This document shows, in pieces, positions 32,800 through 40,618 of a stretch of DNA of 64,000 bases (position 1 is its first letter; the number at the start of each line of letters is the position of its first letter). The stretch is taken from the NCBI RefSeq assembly GCF_013408795.1, contig NZ_JACCCC010000001.1:2418001-2482000 (forward strand), written 5' to 3'. This DNA comes from Spinactinospora alkalitolerans (GTDB taxonomy: Bacteria > Actinomycetota > Actinomycetes > Streptosporangiales > Streptosporangiaceae). The notes under the pieces were generated by a model, which did not search any database, was not told the DNA's origin, and saw only the letters and a program-made list of their open reading frames with translations. Both the position numbers and the translations under genes were made by a program.

Positions 32800-33183
32800 T
32801 CATCGGGTGCCGCGCGCGATGTGGCGGTGGGCCGTCTCCGCGGTGAAACCGCATCGGCGCAGTCGCCGCGCACACTCCTCGGCGACGGCCACGGAGCGGT
32901 GCCGGCCGTCCTGGCAGCACACGAACACGTTCACCGGGTCGTCCGGCGGGGCGGAGTACGGCAGCAGCGCCAGTGCCCGGCCGACGACGCGCTCGACGAT
33001 CTCCTCGGCGCCGGGGGTGGCCAGGACGTGCCGGCGCACCTGCGGGTCCAGCCCGGTCAGCTCGCGCATCGCCGGGTCGGCCTGCGGATTGTGCAGGGCC
33101 TCGGACAGGTCGACCAGCAGACCGCTGCCGTGCGGCGGGTCGCCGTGCACGCGCCCGAAGGAGGTGAAGGCGAAGTCGGGCAC
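32800..33183 (-). CDS. stand-alone RapZ C-terminal domain protein
   Basis: A 127-residue protein equal to the C-terminal domain of RapZ (YvcJ family) without the N-terminal P-loop ATPase. LLVDLSEALHNPQADPAMRELTGLDPQVRRHVL corresponds to the D-R-x-x-x-N-P segment, and VFVCCQDGRHRSVAVAEECA to the C-T-G-G-x-H-R-S-V loop that binds glucosamine-6-phosphate in E. coli RapZ. GTG at 33183 with GAGGAG upstream. Stand-alone forms occur in actinomycetes; their role is unclear. Confidence 0.75.
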   Translation of the reverse strand: MPDFAFTSFGRVHGDPPHGSGLLVDLSEALHNPQADPAMRELTGLDPQVRRHVLATPGAEEIVERVVGRALALLPYSAPPDDPVNVFVCCQDGRHRSVAVAEECARRLRRCGFTAETAHRHIARGTR

Positions 33184-33245
33184 GGGGCTCCTCTCACCGG
33201 GTCCTGCAGAAGTCGCGGTCGGCCTGAGCCGCCTCCTTCCCGTCG

Positions 33246-33308
33246 ACTTCGACCTTATCGACGTTGAAACCGTGGTTTCAGGGTCCACACGGTCAAGACC
33301 GGCGAAAG
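33246..33308 (+). repeat. interspersed intergenic repeat, copy C (short)
   Basis: Bases 33279-33306 match the right-end module of copies A and B (TTCAGG, CCACA, GGTCAAGA, CCGGCG) at most positions. A perfect hairpin TGAAACC-GT-GGTTTCA (33265-33280) sits directly before it. The internal core is missing, so this looks like a deleted copy, located between divergent genes. Confidence 0.5.
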
Positions 33309-33446
33309 TACGCCCGCCGCCGCGCCTCCGCCAGGTGGCGGGGAGGGGACGGGAACTCCCGCCGCATGGCGGTGGTGCCGCGTCGGCCTGGACCCAAGGA
33401 TGAGTCGTAGGTCACGCTCGTGTGGCCGCGACACCAGGAGGCTTTG

Positions 33447-34427
33447 ATGACGACAGCCGCGCATCCGCCGTTCGATGCGGAGCTCAGCGCCGCCCTGCAG
33501 GCCATGGTGATGGCCGGCCAGGCCCCCGGCACGCTCACGCCCGACCTGATCCCCGCGCTGCGGGAGCGCAACGCACTCCAGCGGCCCGGCGACGAGGAGC
33601 TGCGCCGGGGCGGGCGCATCGAGATCGAGGAGCGCGGCATCCCCGGTCCCGAGAGCGCCCCCGACCTGTCGGTGCTGATCTGCCGCCCGGCCGGCGCCGC
33701 GACCCCGGCCCCCGGGGTCTACAACATCCACGGCGGCGGCATGATCATGGGCGACAACCGCACCGCGATCACCGCCCTGCTGGACTGGGTGGAGCAGCTC
33801 GGCGTGATCGTCGTGTCGGTGGAGTACCGGCTCGCCCCCGAACACCCGCATCCCGCCCCCGTTGAGGACTGCTACGCCGGACTGCTGTGGACCGCCGCGA
33901 ACGCCGCCGAGGTGGGCATCGACCCGCAGCGGCTGCTGATCGCCGGGGCGAGCGCGGGCGGCGGGCTGGCGGCGGCCGTCGCGCTCATGGCCCGCGACCG
34001 CGGCGGCCCGGCCCTGCTGGGCCAGATGCTGATCTGCCCCATGCTCGACGACCGCAACGAGACGCCCTCCAGCCACGAGCTCGACGGCGAAGGCGTCTGG
34101 GACCGCACCTCCAACCTCACCGGCTGGGGCGCGCTGCTCGGCGAGCAGCGCGGCGGACCCGACGTCTCCCCCTACGCCGCGCCGGCGCGCGCGGACGACC
34201 TGTCCGGTCTCCCGCCGGCGTTCGTCGACGTCGGCTCGGTCGAGACCTTCCGCGACGAGGACGTCGCCTACGCCACCCGCATCTGGCAGGCCGGCGGATC
34301 GGCCGAGCTGCACGTCTGGCCCGGCGGCTTCCACGGCTTCGACCTGATGCTCCCGCAGGCCGCCCTCTCCCAGGCGGCCCAGGCGGCGCGCGTCCAGTGG
34401 ATCCGGCGGCTGCTGGGCTCCTACTGA
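33447..34427 (+). CDS. HSL-type alpha/beta hydrolase (esterase)
   Basis: A 326-residue esterase of the hormone-sensitive lipase family. HGGGMIMGDN holds the oxyanion motif HGGG (95-98); EYRLAPEHPHPAPVEDCYAGL is the standard segment after it; IAGASAGGGLAA has nucleophile Ser169; the acid is in DVGSVETFRDED and the base His in PGGFHGFDLM. The ATG has CAGGAGG 5 nt upstream. No signal peptide. Flanked by repeat copies C and D. Substrate unknown. Confidence 0.88.
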   Translation: MTTAAHPPFDAELSAALQAMVMAGQAPGTLTPDLIPALRERNALQRPGDEELRRGGRIEIEERGIPGPESAPDLSVLICRPAGAATPAPGVYNIHGGGMIMGDNRTAITALLDWVEQLGVIVVSVEYRLAPEHPHPAPVEDCYAGLLWTAANAAEVGIDPQRLLIAGASAGGGLAAAVALMARDRGGPALLGQMLICPMLDDRNETPSSHELDGEGVWDRTSNLTGWGALLGEQRGGPDVSPYAAPARADDLSGLPPAFVDVGSVETFRDEDVAYATRIWQAGGSAELHVWPGGFHGFDLMLPQAALSQAAQAARVQWIRRLLGSY

Positions 34428-35134
34428 GGCTGCGGAAGTCGGGGACCGGCAGGCGGCTGCGTCTCCTCCGGCGGCGATCTCGACTTTGGGTTTCAACCTC
34501 GACCCCAGGGGGGCTTCAACCCCAACCCCGGGATGGAGTGGGCGCGCGGGTGGGTCCCTTCCACCTTGACTCCAGGGGGTTGTGAAGGCCCGCCCCAGGA
34601 GGGGTGGCGTGCGGGTGGGCGATTCTCTCGCGTGGCCGAAGGCCCGTGGACGCGAAATCGCCCTCCCGCGCGCGAAGCGCACGCCGACACCATGGGCACA
34701 GACCGACACCGCGGTTTCGGCCCGGAGCCCGAGGTGGCGGCGTGCGTTCAGTCTTTGGGCCGGGGTTCAAACTCCTGTGGCCGGTGTTTCACGCCCTCGG
34801 TGGCCGGCCCGGTCGCCCACGGCGGCCCGCCGCCGTGGGCGCTCGCCGAAACCCCGGTCGCGCCCTGGCACCCACGGTGGCGGCGTGGGCGGCGCGGCGC
34901 CGGGGCGATCCCTTGATGGGCCTCCGGCCGCGCGAGAGGATCGCCCGGTCACCGCGGATCCCTCCTTGGGCTGAGGCTTCACGACCCCCGATGGCCGAGG
35001 TTGAAACTCACGGTCGAGAACGGTCGAGAAGCGTCGGCGGGAAGGGGATGGGGCGGAAGAGGATCCGACCCGACCACGACCACGTCCTGCGGCCGATCTG
35101 GACAACCGCTCCGGTCAGGAGCAGGATCGCCGCC
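34428..35134. other. 707-base non-coding gap holding repeat copy D
   Basis: No gene is supported; every frame is Arg/Pro-rich. Nearly all of it (34464-35030) is the largest copy of the dispersed repeat with nested inverted arms. The last hundred bases form the leader of the PucR-type gene. Confidence 0.6.
34464..35030 (+). repeat. interspersed intergenic repeat, copy D (long, nested inverted repeats)
   Basis: Outer arms: TTTGGGTTTCAACCTCG (34485-34501) against CGAGGTTGAAACTCACGG (34996-35013). Middle arms: AGGGGGTTGTGAAGGCC (34574-34590) against the CTGAGGCTTCACGACCCCC region (34971-34989). Inner arms: 34618-34645 and 34918-34945, 28 bases complementary at 25. The ~270-base centre contains a 13-bp palindrome (34814-34826 with 34829-34841). 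A core GGATGGAGTGGGCGCGCGGG present in copies A and B is on the left side only. The whole would fold into one long imperfect hairpin. Confidence 0.7.
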
Positions 35135-36178
35135 ATGCAGGAACTCGCCGCCCGCCTGGCCGCGCTGGACCCCGACGCCGGCGCGGCCGTCCAGGTGATC
35201 GCCTACTTCGACACCCTGCTCGACGAGCACGCGGGACTGGAGTCCTTCGTGCGCGGCGCCGCCGTGCTGACGGGGTGCTCCGCGCGTCTGGCCGATCCCG
35301 AGCGGCGCGTCCACGTCCGGGTCGAGCCCGATGGCCGCCGACTGGACTCCGCCGCGCCGCCCGATCCGGTCTGGCCGTCGACCGCGCTGCACCACCCCGG
35401 GGGCGAGGCCCGCGTCTGGATCGAGCGCGCCGCCGGCCCGCGCCCCCTCGACGAGATCGTGCTCGAACGCCTGGCCGCCGGTGCGCGCGTCGTCCTCGAC
35501 CGCACCCGCGGCCGCCTCTTCCCCGATGACGACCCCGCCTCCGTCGAAGTGCTGCTCGACGCCGAGGCCTCCGGCGACATCCGGCTGCGGGCCGCCCGCC
35601 GCCTGGGCCTGGACCCGGCCGCAGCGCGGGTGCGGGCGCTCGCCGTGCTCACCGACGGCGCCGCGCCGCTGCCCGGCGCCGCCCGGATCGGCGGGGCCCA
35701 GGCCCTCGTGGAGCACCTCGGCCGTCCCCGGCCCGCCCCGCCGGGGCGCGTCGGGATCGGTCCCGCCGTCCCCGTCGAGGAGCTGCCCGGATCGTGGGCG
35801 GCGGCGCACCTCGCACTGCGCTTCACCGCCGCGGGCACGGCCGTCGATCCGGGGCCGCGCACCGTCGAGGCGGACCGGCTCGGCGGGCTCGCCGTCCTCG
35901 CCGAGGGGGTCGACCGGGGCGCTCCCGTGGTCCCCGACGTCCATCGGCTGGACCGGGCCTCCGATGCCGCGCCGTGGATGCTGGTCACCCTGGACGCGGT
36001 CGCCACCCACGCCAGCCTGCGCGCCGCCGCCACCGCCCTGCACGTGCACCATTCGACCCTGCGGGAGCGGATGCGCCAGGCCGAGGCCAGGCTCGGCTGG
36101 AACGCGGTCGAGCCCGCCGGCCGGCTGCGCCTCCAGCTCGCGCTCGCCCTGCGGCGCCTGCACAGGACGGACTTCTGA
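35135..36178 (+). CDS. PucR-type helix-turn-helix regulator
   Basis: A 347-residue regulator with a C-terminal PucR/CdaR-type helix-turn-helix: TLDAVATHASLRAAATALHV then HHSTLRERMRQAEARLGWN (near 285-325). The N-terminal ~270 residues form a sensory region with GAF-like features (VRGAAVLTGCSARLADPERR, GARVVLDRTRGRLFPDD). The ATG at 35135 follows a weak GGAGCAGG site. No metabolic gene is directly downstream on its strand, so its target is unknown. The long repeat D lies in its leader. Confidence 0.75.
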   Translation: MQELAARLAALDPDAGAAVQVIAYFDTLLDEHAGLESFVRGAAVLTGCSARLADPERRVHVRVEPDGRRLDSAAPPDPVWPSTALHHPGGEARVWIERAAGPRPLDEIVLERLAAGARVVLDRTRGRLFPDDDPASVEVLLDAEASGDIRLRAARRLGLDPAAARVRALAVLTDGAAPLPGAARIGGAQALVEHLGRPRPAPPGRVGIGPAVPVEELPGSWAAAHLALRFTAAGTAVDPGPRTVEADRLGGLAVLAEGVDRGAPVVPDVHRLDRASDAAPWMLVTLDAVATHASLRAAATALHVHHSTLRERMRQAEARLGWNAVEPAGRLRLQLALALRRLHRTDF

Positions 36179-36237
36179 ACCGCCTCGGCGGGCGCACTCC
36201 GCCCACCGGCCGCGGCATCGAAGAGAGGGGAGGGGCG

Positions 36238-36849
36238 TCACTGCTCGGTGAGCGCGAGCCTGGCGCCGAGGGCGACGAACGCGCCCGCGAAGACGCGGCG
36301 CATCCAGGTCAGCACCTGAGGGCGCGAGATGACGCGGGTGCGGATCACGGCGGCGAACCTGCCGTAGCCGACGAAGACGACGAACGTGAGCAGCATGAAG
36401 ACGGCGCTCAACTCGACCATGTGAAGGAGCGCGTTCGGCTCGCCGGCGCCCACGAACTGCGGCAGGAACGCGAAGAAGAAGATCGTGAGCTTCGGATTGA
36501 GGATGTTGATCAGGACGGCGGAGACGATCACCCGCACCGCCGAACGCGGAGCGGTGTCCTCCCGCACCGCGAGCGCGCCCTCGTCCCGCAGCGTGCTCCA
36601 CGCCATGTAGAGGAGGTAGGCCACCCCCAGGTACTTGAGGACCTGGAACGCCGGTGCGCTCGTGTGCAGCAGCGCCGCGAGTCCCGTGATCGCCGCCACC
36701 ACGTGCGGGACGGTGCCCAGCGTGCACCCGGCCGCGGCGACGACGCTCGCGCGGGCGCCGCGCGAGAGGCCGGCCGCCATCGTGTAGAGGACGCCGGTGC
36801 CGGGTGTGGCGACGACGATGAGCGATGTCAGCAGGAACTCGATGGTCAC
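36238..36849 (-). CDS. LysE/RhtB-family amino acid exporter
   Basis: A 203-residue membrane protein with about six hydrophobic helices. VVATPGTGVLYTMAAGLSRGARAS is the family signature near 12-35 (usual form PGP replaced by PGT), followed by YLGVAYLLYMAWSTLR and LINILNPKLTIFFFAFLPQFV. GTG at 36849 with GGAGGA upstream. It is divergent from a MocR regulator gene 84 bases away, which is a common arrangement and suggests control of export by a vitamin B6- or amino-acid-sensing regulator. Confidence 0.88.
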   Translation of the reverse strand: MTIEFLLTSLIVVATPGTGVLYTMAAGLSRGARASVVAAAGCTLGTVPHVVAAITGLAALLHTSAPAFQVLKYLGVAYLLYMAWSTLRDEGALAVREDTAPRSAVRVIVSAVLINILNPKLTIFFFAFLPQFVGAGEPNALLHMVELSAVFMLLTFVVFVGYGRFAAVIRTRVISRPQVLTWMRRVFAGAFVALGARLALTEQ

Positions 36850-36921
36850 GGCGGTCCTCCGGGCGCGGCGGTGGTACGGGCGGCGACACCGGGAGTGCCC
36901 CGCCGCCGATCACTCTGCCGC

Positions 36922-36927
36922 TATCGT
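36922..36927 (+). promoter_or_regulatory. -10 box of a probable leaderless promoter
   Basis: TATCGT fits the actinomycete TANNNT -10 pattern. It ends 6 bases before the GTG at 36934, the spacing expected if transcription starts at the first base of the start codon. No Shine-Dalgarno site is present, which agrees. GGTCC occurs at 36928, 36941 and 36965 and may be part of a self-binding site. Confidence 0.45.
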
Positions 36928-36933
36928 GGTCCG

Positions 36934-38421
36934 GTGAACAGGTCCAAAGTGCAGGCCTTTGACCGGTCCATAACGTCCGGATCCGACTTCCTCCAACTGG
37001 ACATCGGCGACGCGCCGGCGGGCGGGCTGTCCGACTGGCTGGCCCGGCGGCTCCGGCTCGCGATCTCGGACGGCCGCCTGCCGGTGGGCGACCGGCTGCC
37101 TGCCACCCGGGTCCTGGCCGCGGAACTGCGCGTGTCCCGCGGCGTCGTCACCGAGGCCTACCGGCGCCTGGCCGAGGACGGGCACGTCGCCGGGCGCGGT
37201 CGGCGCGGAACGGTCGTCGTCGCCGCTCCCGTGGCCGCGCCGGCGGCGGCGCGGCCGCCCGCGCCCACCGGTCCGCCGCCGGTGGACGCGCTGTTCGCCG
37301 CGCCCGGCGCGGACGCCTTCGACGCGTTGCGAGCGGTCCCGGCCCGGATCGACCTGTCGCCCGGTCTGCCGGACCTGGCCGCGTTCCCGCGAGCGGCGTG
37401 GCTGCGCGCCGAGCGCTCGGTGCTCGGCGACCTCTCGGCGTCCGACCTCGGGTACGGCGATCCCCGAGGGGCCGCGGCGCTGCGCCTGGCCGTCGTGAAC
37501 TGGCTGGCCCGCAACCGCGGGATCAGGGCGGACCCGGGCGAGGTGCTCGTCGTCGCCGGCGTCGCCCAGGCGCTCGGGCTGCTCGCGGAGGTGCTCCGGC
37601 ACGACGGGATCTCCGAGGTGGCGGTGGAGGACCCCGGATCGCTCGGGGCCCGCCAGCACCTGCGCAGCCGGGGACTGGTCGCCCCGCCGGTCCCGGTCGA
37701 CTCCGAAGGGATCCGCGTCGACGCGCTGCGCGCCCAGGGCGCCCCGGCCGTCCTGCTGACCCCGGCGCACCAGTTCCCGACCGGGGTGGTGCTCGGCGGC
37801 GGGAGGCGCCGCGAGCTGATGCGGTGGGCCGGTGAGGGCGGGCTGGTCATCGAGGACGACTACGACGCCGAGCACCGCTACGACCGGCCACCGGTTCCGG
37901 CTCTGCGATCGATGCTCGCCGAGCACGTCTGCTACGCCGGGAGCGTGTCCAAGCTCCTCGCTCCGGCCCTGCGCGTGGGGTGGGTCCTCGCGCCGCCGAA
38001 GTACCGCGACGCCCTCGTGGCGGCCAAGCGCCACGCCGACCTCGGCAACGCCGTGCTGCCGCAGATGGTCCTGGCACGGCTGATGGAATCGGGGGAGATG
38101 GAGCGCCATCTGCGCCTCCTGCGCAGACGCCACCGCCGCCGCAGGGACGCGATGATCGACGCGATCAGGACCCACCTCCCGGACGCGGTCGTGCACGGCG
38201 CCGCGGCGGGCCTGCACCTGATGATCACCTTCGACGCCGGCTTCGCCGACGCCGACCTCGCCGCAGCGTCGCTCGCGCGCGGCGTGAAGGTGCATCCGCT
38301 GTCGTGGCACGGCCGGCGCCCGGACCGGCCGGGGCTCGTCCTGGGCTACGCCGCGAGCACGCCGACCGCCATCGGCGAGGGCGTGGCGACCCTGGCCGAC
38401 GTCCTGCGGCGGCTGCCGTGA
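36934..38421 (+). CDS. MocR/PdxR-type regulator (GntR domain fused to aminotransferase domain)
   Basis: A 495-residue fusion. Residues ~30-95 are a GntR winged helix-turn-helix (LRLAISDGRLPVGDRLPATR, LRVSRGVVTEAYRRLAEDGH). Residues ~125-495 are a fold-type I aminotransferase-like domain: YGDPRGAAALRLAV, VIEDDYDAEHRYDR (PLP-binding Asp and Tyr) and YAGSVSKLLAPALRVGW, where the Lys of SVSK forms the Schiff base. Such proteins sense PLP or PLP-amino acid adducts. It probably controls the divergent LysE exporter and itself. Confidence 0.9.
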   Translation: MNRSKVQAFDRSITSGSDFLQLDIGDAPAGGLSDWLARRLRLAISDGRLPVGDRLPATRVLAAELRVSRGVVTEAYRRLAEDGHVAGRGRRGTVVVAAPVAAPAAARPPAPTGPPPVDALFAAPGADAFDALRAVPARIDLSPGLPDLAAFPRAAWLRAERSVLGDLSASDLGYGDPRGAAALRLAVVNWLARNRGIRADPGEVLVVAGVAQALGLLAEVLRHDGISEVAVEDPGSLGARQHLRSRGLVAPPVPVDSEGIRVDALRAQGAPAVLLTPAHQFPTGVVLGGGRRRELMRWAGEGGLVIEDDYDAEHRYDRPPVPALRSMLAEHVCYAGSVSKLLAPALRVGWVLAPPKYRDALVAAKRHADLGNAVLPQMVLARLMESGEMERHLRLLRRRHRRRRDAMIDAIRTHLPDAVVHGAAAGLHLMITFDAGFADADLAAASLARGVKVHPLSWHGRRPDRPGLVLGYAASTPTAIGEGVATLADVLRRLP

Positions 38422-38466
38422 CAGCGGGACGGTGACCGGCGCGGCGATCTTCACCGAGCCGACGAC

Positions 38467-39135
38467 TCAGGACACTGGCCGGTCCGCCCGTCCCGGGGGG
38501 GCTTCGGCGTCGCGCGAGGGGGCGGTGAGCATTCCCTCGGCGGCGTCCACCAGGTCCACCGCCCAGGGCTGCGGCGTGCCGGCCTCGGCGGTCGCGCCGC
38601 GCTGCTCCATGTCGCCCGCCGTCATGATGACGAGGGTGCGCAGCATCCGCAGCCGGTTGCGCAGCACGGCCTCCGGCAGCCCGGACAGGCGCGCGGTGAT
38701 CCCGTCCCACACCGCGTTCAGCCCGTCGGCCTCCTCCCAGCCGAAGTGCAGGAACTCCCGCCGGTGGACGGGATCGGCGGCCAATTGGGAGAAGAACCGC
38801 GCGTAGTGGCTGCCTTCGAGGATGTTGGCCGCGAGGGGGAAGACGAGGGCCTCCAGGAGGACGCGGAGGTCGTCCTGCGGGCCGCCGTCGGCGATCCGCT
38901 TGAGCATCTCCATCCGCAGGGCGTTGATGTCGCGCATCCGGTACTCGAAGATCGCGCGGACCAGCTCCTGCTTGTCGCCGAAGTAGTAGTGCACGGCCGA
39001 GGTGTTGCGCTGCCCGGCCGCCGCCGCGATCTCGCGCAGGGAGACGGCGGCGATGCCGTTGACGGCGAACAGCCGCTCGGCCGTCTCGATGAGCCGTTCC
39101 CTGGTGGTGGACGCGGGAGAGCGCGGACTGGGCAT
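38467..39135 (-). CDS. TetR-family transcriptional regulator
   Basis: A 222-residue TetR regulator. The DNA-binding part is RERLIETAERLFAVNGIAAV, then LREIAAAAGQRNTSAVHYYFGDKQELV (residues 12-60). The C-terminal domain is of the TetR_C type found in regulators of lipid or sulfate ester metabolism. It is divergent from a metallo-hydrolase gene; a palindrome with ATTAAAGC arms lies 75-94 bases upstream of its own start and is the probable operator for both. Confidence 0.87.
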   Translation of the reverse strand: MPSPRSPASTTRERLIETAERLFAVNGIAAVSLREIAAAAGQRNTSAVHYYFGDKQELVRAIFEYRMRDINALRMEMLKRIADGGPQDDLRVLLEALVFPLAANILEGSHYARFFSQLAADPVHRREFLHFGWEEADGLNAVWDGITARLSGLPEAVLRNRLRMLRTLVIMTAGDMEQRGATAEAGTPQPWAVDLVDAAEGMLTAPSRDAEAPPGRADRPVS

Positions 39136-39209
39136 GGTTCTCCTCGTGGTCGCGGGGACGCGTCCGAGTGGCGGCTGCCCCCAACGTACTCGGCATCCCC
39201 TCTTGCCGG

Positions 39210-39229
39210 ATTAAAGCATACGCTTTAAT
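39210..39229. promoter_or_regulatory. TetR operator palindrome
   Basis: ATTAAAGC (39210-39217) and GCTTTAAT (39222-39229) are exact complements around ATAC. It is the AT-richest spot in the 165-base gap between the TetR gene (minus) and the MBL hydrolase gene (plus), so binding would silence both promoters. Confidence 0.7.
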
Positions 39230-39300
39230 GTGGCCTGCGTCATGCTTTTCCGAACAGTGTTAGGCAGAGTGGCCGCGCCGCGACCCCAGGGGGACACACG

Positions 39301-40590
39301 ATGCAGACGATCCGGGAACTCGCCGAGCAGGGCTGGACGGGCGCCCTCGACCTGAAGGTCGACTTCCATCCGGTGCGGGTCCGGCGCTCGCGCGCCGAGG
39401 AGGTGCACGAGCGGATCCTCGTCTTCAGCGGGCTCGCCAACAGCTACGCCGTGGACACCGGCGACGGACTGGTGCTCCTGGACGCCGGGCACGTCGCCGA
39501 GGCCGCCGACCTGCACGCGCGGATCCGCGACTGGCGCCCCGACACCCCGCTGTACGGCGCGGTCTACTCCCACCACCACGTCGACCACGTCTTCGGCGTC
39601 GCCCCCTTCGACGCGGAGGCCGCCGAACGCGGGTGGCCGGCCCCGGTCGTCCACGCGCACGCCGACGTCGTCCCGCACTTCGACCGCTACCGCGCCACCA
39701 ACGGGCTCAACACCGCGCTCAACCGCCGCCAGTTCGCCGTCGACACCCCGGACTTCCGCTGGCCCGACCGGTTCCGCCACCCCGATGTCGGCTACCGCGA
39801 CCGGATGGCCTTCCACCGGGGCGACCTCACCTTCGACCTGCACCACGCCCGCGGCGAGACCGACGACGCCACCTGGACCTGGATCCCGGAGCTGAAGGCG
39901 GTGCACACCGGCGACCTGTTCATCTGGGCGCTGCCCAACGCCGGCAACCCGCAGAAGGTGCAGCGCTACGCGAGCGACTGGGCGCACGCGCTGCGCGAGA
40001 TGGCCGCCCTCGGCGCCGAACTGCTGCTGCCCGGCCACGGCCTGCCGGTCTTCGGCGCCGACCGGGTCCGCAGGGCCTGCTCCGAAACCGCCGAGCTGCT
40101 CGAGTCCCTGGAGGCCCAGACCCTGGCCGCGATGAACCGGGGCCTGCCGCTGGACGAGGTCATCCATGCCGTCTCCGTCCCCGCCCACCTGGCCGACCGG
40201 CCCTACCTGCAGCCCGTCTACGACCATCCGCAGTTCGTCGTCCGCAACATCTGGCGCCGCTACGGCGGCTGGTACGACGGCGAGCCCGACAACCTGGTGC
40301 CCGCGCCGCGGGACGCGCAGGCGCGCGAATGGGTGCGCCTGGCCGGCGGGGTGCGCAGCGTGCTCGACCGCGCCGCCGAACTGCACCGGGACGGGGACTC
40401 CCGGCTCGCCTGCCACCTCGTCGAGCACGCCGTGCGCGCGGCGCCCGACGACGCCGACGTCCACGAGCTGCGCGCCCGGATCTACGCCGAGCGCGCCGCG
40501 GGGGAGTCCTCCCTCATGGTCCGCAACATCCTCGGCCACGCGGCCGCGGCCAGCCGCGAAGGCGAGCGCGACCTCGCCTCCCGCGGCTGA
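39301..40590 (+). CDS. alkylsulfatase-like metallo-beta-lactamase fold hydrolase
   Basis: A 429-residue binuclear-zinc hydrolase related to SdsA1/BDS1 alkyl sulfatases. HHHVDH at 91-96 and the later GETDDATWTWIPELKAVHTGD and LLPGHGLPVFG supply the metal ligands. Residues ~300-429 (YGGWYDGEPDNLVPAPRDA) correspond to the alkylsulfatase dimerisation domain; the SCP2-like C-terminal domain of full-length enzymes is absent. No signal peptide. Followed 28 bases later by an MFS transporter and preceded by a divergent TetR, it probably starts an operon for uptake and hydrolysis of a sulfate ester or similar compound. Confidence 0.82.
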   Translation: MQTIRELAEQGWTGALDLKVDFHPVRVRRSRAEEVHERILVFSGLANSYAVDTGDGLVLLDAGHVAEAADLHARIRDWRPDTPLYGAVYSHHHVDHVFGVAPFDAEAAERGWPAPVVHAHADVVPHFDRYRATNGLNTALNRRQFAVDTPDFRWPDRFRHPDVGYRDRMAFHRGDLTFDLHHARGETDDATWTWIPELKAVHTGDLFIWALPNAGNPQKVQRYASDWAHALREMAALGAELLLPGHGLPVFGADRVRRACSETAELLESLEAQTLAAMNRGLPLDEVIHAVSVPAHLADRPYLQPVYDHPQFVVRNIWRRYGGWYDGEPDNLVPAPRDAQAREWVRLAGGVRSVLDRAAELHRDGDSRLACHLVEHAVRAAPDDADVHELRARIYAERAAGESSLMVRNILGHAAAASREGERDLASRG

Positions 40591-40618
40591 CCCCGGCACG
40601 TCCGAAGGACCGTTACGA

